Shown here: positions 53,140 to 55,717 of the stretch, piece after piece
How the letters are laid out: every line of letters begins with the position of its first letter
Numbering within the stretch: position 1 is the first letter of the stretch
Program-made: the position numbers and the translations under genes
Notes under the pieces: model-generated
What the model saw: the letters and a program-made list of their open reading frames with translations, nothing else
Database searches by the model: none
Told to the model about the DNA's origin: nothing
Assembly (NCBI GenBank): GCA_028285545.1
Contig: JANQPA010000071.1
Span: 1-55,717 of the forward strand
DNA length: 55,717 bases
DNA from: Saprospiraceae bacterium
GTDB taxonomy: Bacteria; Bacteroidota; Bacteroidia; Chitinophagales; Saprospiraceae
Direction: 5' to 3'

Positions 53140-55527
53140 ATGAGTAATAAAACTGCCAAGACTGATATCCAGATTAATAAAGAGACCCTTTTAAATGATT
53201 TGTATTATGCCCATTTAAGCCGCTCCCTAAGTCAATTATTACGCCAGGAAGTGCATACCGGACGCGCTAAATTTGGGGCAGGTAATTCCGGAAAAGAACT
53301 TCCCCTGATTGCCATGGCCAAAGCCTTCCAAAAAGGCGATTTTTATGCAGGTTACTACCGGGATCAGACTTTTATGTTTATTAAGGAGGTAGCCTCTCCC
53401 GAGGATTTCTTCACCACACTTTATGGTGACGCCATTAATGATCCTCACTCAGGAGGACGACAAATGAGCAACCACTACATTACCCCGTTTGTAGATGAAA
53501 AGGGCAACTGGAAAGACTTTTTAGATCAATATAATATCAGCTCTCCCATGGCTCCCGTTGCCGGGCAATTGACTCATGCCATCGGTCTTGCCTCCGCTTC
53601 TAAATATTTTCGCGAAAATCCTATGTTAGAGACTGCTGGTTTTTCCAATAAGGGAAAAGAAGTAACCTTTTGCACAATTGGAGATGCTGCTACCACCGAG
53701 GGGGTGTTTTTTGAAACGGTAAATGCAGCAGGGGTCATGAAAGTACCAATTGCCTTTATCATCCTGGATGATGGATTTGGAATTTCTGTACCTACTAAAT
53801 ATCAAACAACAAAAGGAAGTATTTCTGAGGTGCTGGAAGGTTTCCGCATCAATGAAAATGGGGATGGACTGGATATATACCAGTTGAAGGCCTGGGATTA
53901 TGATAGTTTATGTACAACTTTTGTGAATGGAATAGAAAAAATTAGAAAAACCCATGTTCCTGCTATTTTTCATATTCAAGAATGCACCCAGCCACTAGGA
54001 CATTCTACCTCTGGTTCACATGAGCGATATAAATCTAAAGAGCGCCTGGCCTGGGAGGCAGAATTTGATGGAATAAAAAAATTGGAAGAGCATATTTTAC
54101 ATAATAATATTGCCAATCAGGAAGAAATTGATCAAGTCAAAGAAGAGGCCTTAAAAAGAACAAGACTTGCCAGAAAGAATGCCTGGAGAATCTTTAGAGA
54201 TCCAATCGAAAAGGAACGAAATAATTTATTGAAAATTTATTCTTTGCTGGAAGCAGAAAGTTCTGAAAAAGAGCCTTTCCAAAAAGCACAAGAGGACCTG
54301 GATAAAATGATTTACCCTGTTTTTAGTCATATGTTACAGCAAGCTAGGAGGCTGCAATTTATGATTTCACATAAAAATCTTAAAGGAAAAGAACATCTGG
54401 AAGAATGGATTGCAAAAATTACAATCCAAGGACAGGAACACTATTCCTCAAATCTTTACAGCGAAGGTCCAAAATCCGCTTTGCAAGTGTCAGTAGTAAA
54501 TCCCACATATGATAAAGAGGCTTTAGAACTCAATGGTTTTGAAATAATCAATTCCTTTTTTGATAAAGCCTTTAGTAAATACCCAGAATTAGTTGCATTC
54601 GGCGAAGATTTGGGAAAAATAGGTGGTGTAAACCAGGGTTTCTCTGGACTGCAAAACAAATATGGAGAAGAGCGTGTCTTTGATACCGGCATCCGCGAAT
54701 GGAGTATAGTGGGGCAGGGCATGGGAATGGCCATGAGAGGCTTAAAACCTATTGCTGAAATGCAATATCTGGATTACCTGGCTTATGCATTCGCACCCCT
54801 AACCGATGATGTGGCTACCTTGCGATATAGGACCAAAGGAAAGCAAATTGCTCCTGTCATCATCCGAACTCGTGGCCATCGCTTGGAGGGAATCTGGCAC
54901 TCAGGCTCTCCAATGGGGATGCTCTTGCATTCCATGCGTGGTATTTATGTGTTGGTGCCAAGGAATATGACTCAGGCAGCTGGTATGTACAACACCATGC
55001 TCCAATCTGACGACCCCGCCATCCTCATTGAATGCCTGAATGGGTATCGCCTAAAAGAAAAATTGCCTTCTAATATTGGGGAATATACAGTCCCCATTGG
55101 AAAGGTGGAAATCCTCCAGGAGGGAGTAGATATCACTCTGGTTACTTATGGTTCATGTGTGAGAATAGCACAGGAAGGTATCCGTTTACTGGAAAAAAAA
55201 GGGATTTCAGTAGAATTGATTGATGCTCAGACTTTACTTCCTTTTGATCTGGATAAAAAAATTATTGAGTCTCTTAAAAAAACAAATCGCATCTTGTTCC
55301 TGGATGAGGATGTTCCTGGTGGAGCGACGGCCTTTATGATGCAGGAAGTACTGGAAAAACAAAACGGCTATAGCCACCTAGACTCGCCTCCTAGGACCTT
55401 ATCCGCCAAAGCTCACCGGCCCGCTTTTACAGATGATGGAGATTATTTTTCTAAACCCAATCCAGAAGATGTATACCAGGCTATATTTGACTTGATTTTT
55501 GAAGCTCAACCCCATCGATTTAAGTAA
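53140..55527 (+). CDS. fused E1 alpha-beta 2-oxoacid dehydrogenase
   Basis: A 795-residue thiamine-diphosphate enzyme joining the E1 alpha and E1 beta subunits in one chain, as is common for 2-oxoisovalerate-type dehydrogenases of Bacteroidota. The alpha half has GRQMSNHY, SSPMAPVAGQLTHAIGLA and the ThDP/Mg motif GDAATTEG ... LDDGFGIS (residues 181-216). The beta half (from about 470) has VAFGEDLGKIGGVNQGFSGL, FDTGIREWSIVGQGMGMAMRGLKPIAEMQYLDY and a transketolase C-terminal domain (VPIGKVEILQEGVDITLVTYGS, LFLDEDVPGGATAFMMQEVL). It decarboxylates a 2-oxo acid and passes the acyl group to E2; branched-chain oxo acids are the likely substrates but pyruvate cannot be excluded. Confidence 0.9.
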   Translation: MSNKTAKTDIQINKETLLNDLYYAHLSRSLSQLLRQEVHTGRAKFGAGNSGKELPLIAMAKAFQKGDFYAGYYRDQTFMFIKEVASPEDFFTTLYGDAINDPHSGGRQMSNHYITPFVDEKGNWKDFLDQYNISSPMAPVAGQLTHAIGLASASKYFRENPMLETAGFSNKGKEVTFCTIGDAATTEGVFFETVNAAGVMKVPIAFIILDDGFGISVPTKYQTTKGSISEVLEGFRINENGDGLDIYQLKAWDYDSLCTTFVNGIEKIRKTHVPAIFHIQECTQPLGHSTSGSHERYKSKERLAWEAEFDGIKKLEEHILHNNIANQEEIDQVKEEALKRTRLARKNAWRIFRDPIEKERNNLLKIYSLLEAESSEKEPFQKAQEDLDKMIYPVFSHMLQQARRLQFMISHKNLKGKEHLEEWIAKITIQGQEHYSSNLYSEGPKSALQVSVVNPTYDKEALELNGFEIINSFFDKAFSKYPELVAFGEDLGKIGGVNQGFSGLQNKYGEERVFDTGIREWSIVGQGMGMAMRGLKPIAEMQYLDYLAYAFAPLTDDVATLRYRTKGKQIAPVIIRTRGHRLEGIWHSGSPMGMLLHSMRGIYVLVPRNMTQAAGMYNTMLQSDDPAILIECLNGYRLKEKLPSNIGEYTVPIGKVEILQEGVDITLVTYGSCVRIAQEGIRLLEKKGISVELIDAQTLLPFDLDKKIIESLKKTNRILFLDEDVPGGATAFMMQEVLEKQNGYSHLDSPPRTLSAKAHRPAFTDDGDYFSKPNPEDVYQAIFDLIFEAQPHRFK

Positions 55528-55717
55528 AAAATTATTTATGAAATTTCTGACTACCGGTAGAGCTGTGCATTGATTAGTTATCATTAGCCGCTGATGTACA
55601 CTGGTCCAACTGATTTTCGCTGTTATTTATCGTGTAGTAAACAGTAAGGATCAGCTTAATCAGCGTTTATCAGTGGCCAAATGTTTTCTAAATTAATCAT
55701 ATAACTAATCAATGTAC
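55528..55717. other. intergenic word-repeat DNA at the window end
   Basis: No gene. It contains AGCTTAATCAGCGTTTATCA-type words near 55653-55672 (the ATCAG unit recurs) and a related region near 55593-55622, of the same style as the word repeats elsewhere in this window. Confidence 0.4.

Overview
The window looks like a chromosomal segment of a Bacteroidota bacterium, most likely of the Saprospiria (Lewinella/Haliscomenobacter-like). The reasons are: a protein with a type IX secretion C-terminal sorting domain, large Asp-box (VPS10/sortilin-like) secreted proteins, DUF4403 and WG-repeat proteins, an NhaD antiporter and a fused E1 alpha-beta 2-oxoacid dehydrogenase; the absence of Shine-Dalgarno sequences before most starts; and tRNA promoters of the Bacteroidota type (TTTG/TTG, about 20 nt, TAnnTTTG). 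No database search was possible, so the lineage is inference.

Layout. (1) 1-16 kb is core or envelope content: a WG-repeat protein, an Asp-box protein, a four-PDZ type IX cargo protein, two lipoproteins, NhaD, DusB, a CCA-adding enzyme beside a CCA-less tRNA-Gly, phenylalanine hydroxylase and RidA. (2) 16.5-22.6 kb holds three paralogues of an unrecognised ~485-residue helical-repeat family, with a small helix-turn-helix protein, a possible 42-residue peptide gene and several orphan hairpins. (3) 22.6-27.9 kb is ordinary accessory content: a serine hydrolase, a membrane-anchored AraC-type regulator, a tandemly duplicated secreted protein, a Uma2-family protein and a small secreted protein. 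(4) 27.9-47.5 kb is a dense conflict/defence-like region that starts at a tRNA-like 3' fragment: a CHAT-NB-ARC-TPR protein, an HNH nuclease, a small membrane protein, a 1494-residue CHAT-nSTAND1 protein, then two tRNAs, then a four-gene set (caspase with an EAD-like tail; iSTAND; MoxR ATPase; a 1928-residue CoxE/vWA-like to FGE fusion). (5) 47.5-55.7 kb has a decayed REP-associated transposase inside inverted repeats, an L-type lectin/OmpA protein, a second Asp-box protein and the fused E1.

Two discoveries stand out. First, the minus-strand tRNA-Leu(UAA) at 36837-37232 is split after the wobble U by a 311-nt ORF-less group I intron in which P3, P4, P7 and the P6/P9 hairpins can be paired by eye; two of its peripheral hairpins are the same 15-nt palindrome. 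Second, the caspase/iSTAND/MoxR/vWA-FGE set matches the logic of ternary STAND/MoxR-vWA conflict systems: a protease effector, adaptor domains repeated in effector and partner, an AAA+ chaperone and a membrane-spanning vWA protein. Together with two CHAT-STAND proteins within 14 kb it forms a cluster of three predicted protease-coupled sensor systems.

The intergenic DNA is also unusual. Many gene leaders, especially in region 4, carry short iterated word repeats (for example six 7-bp TAACRAA units and a 16-bp tandem with a 15-bp hairpin).
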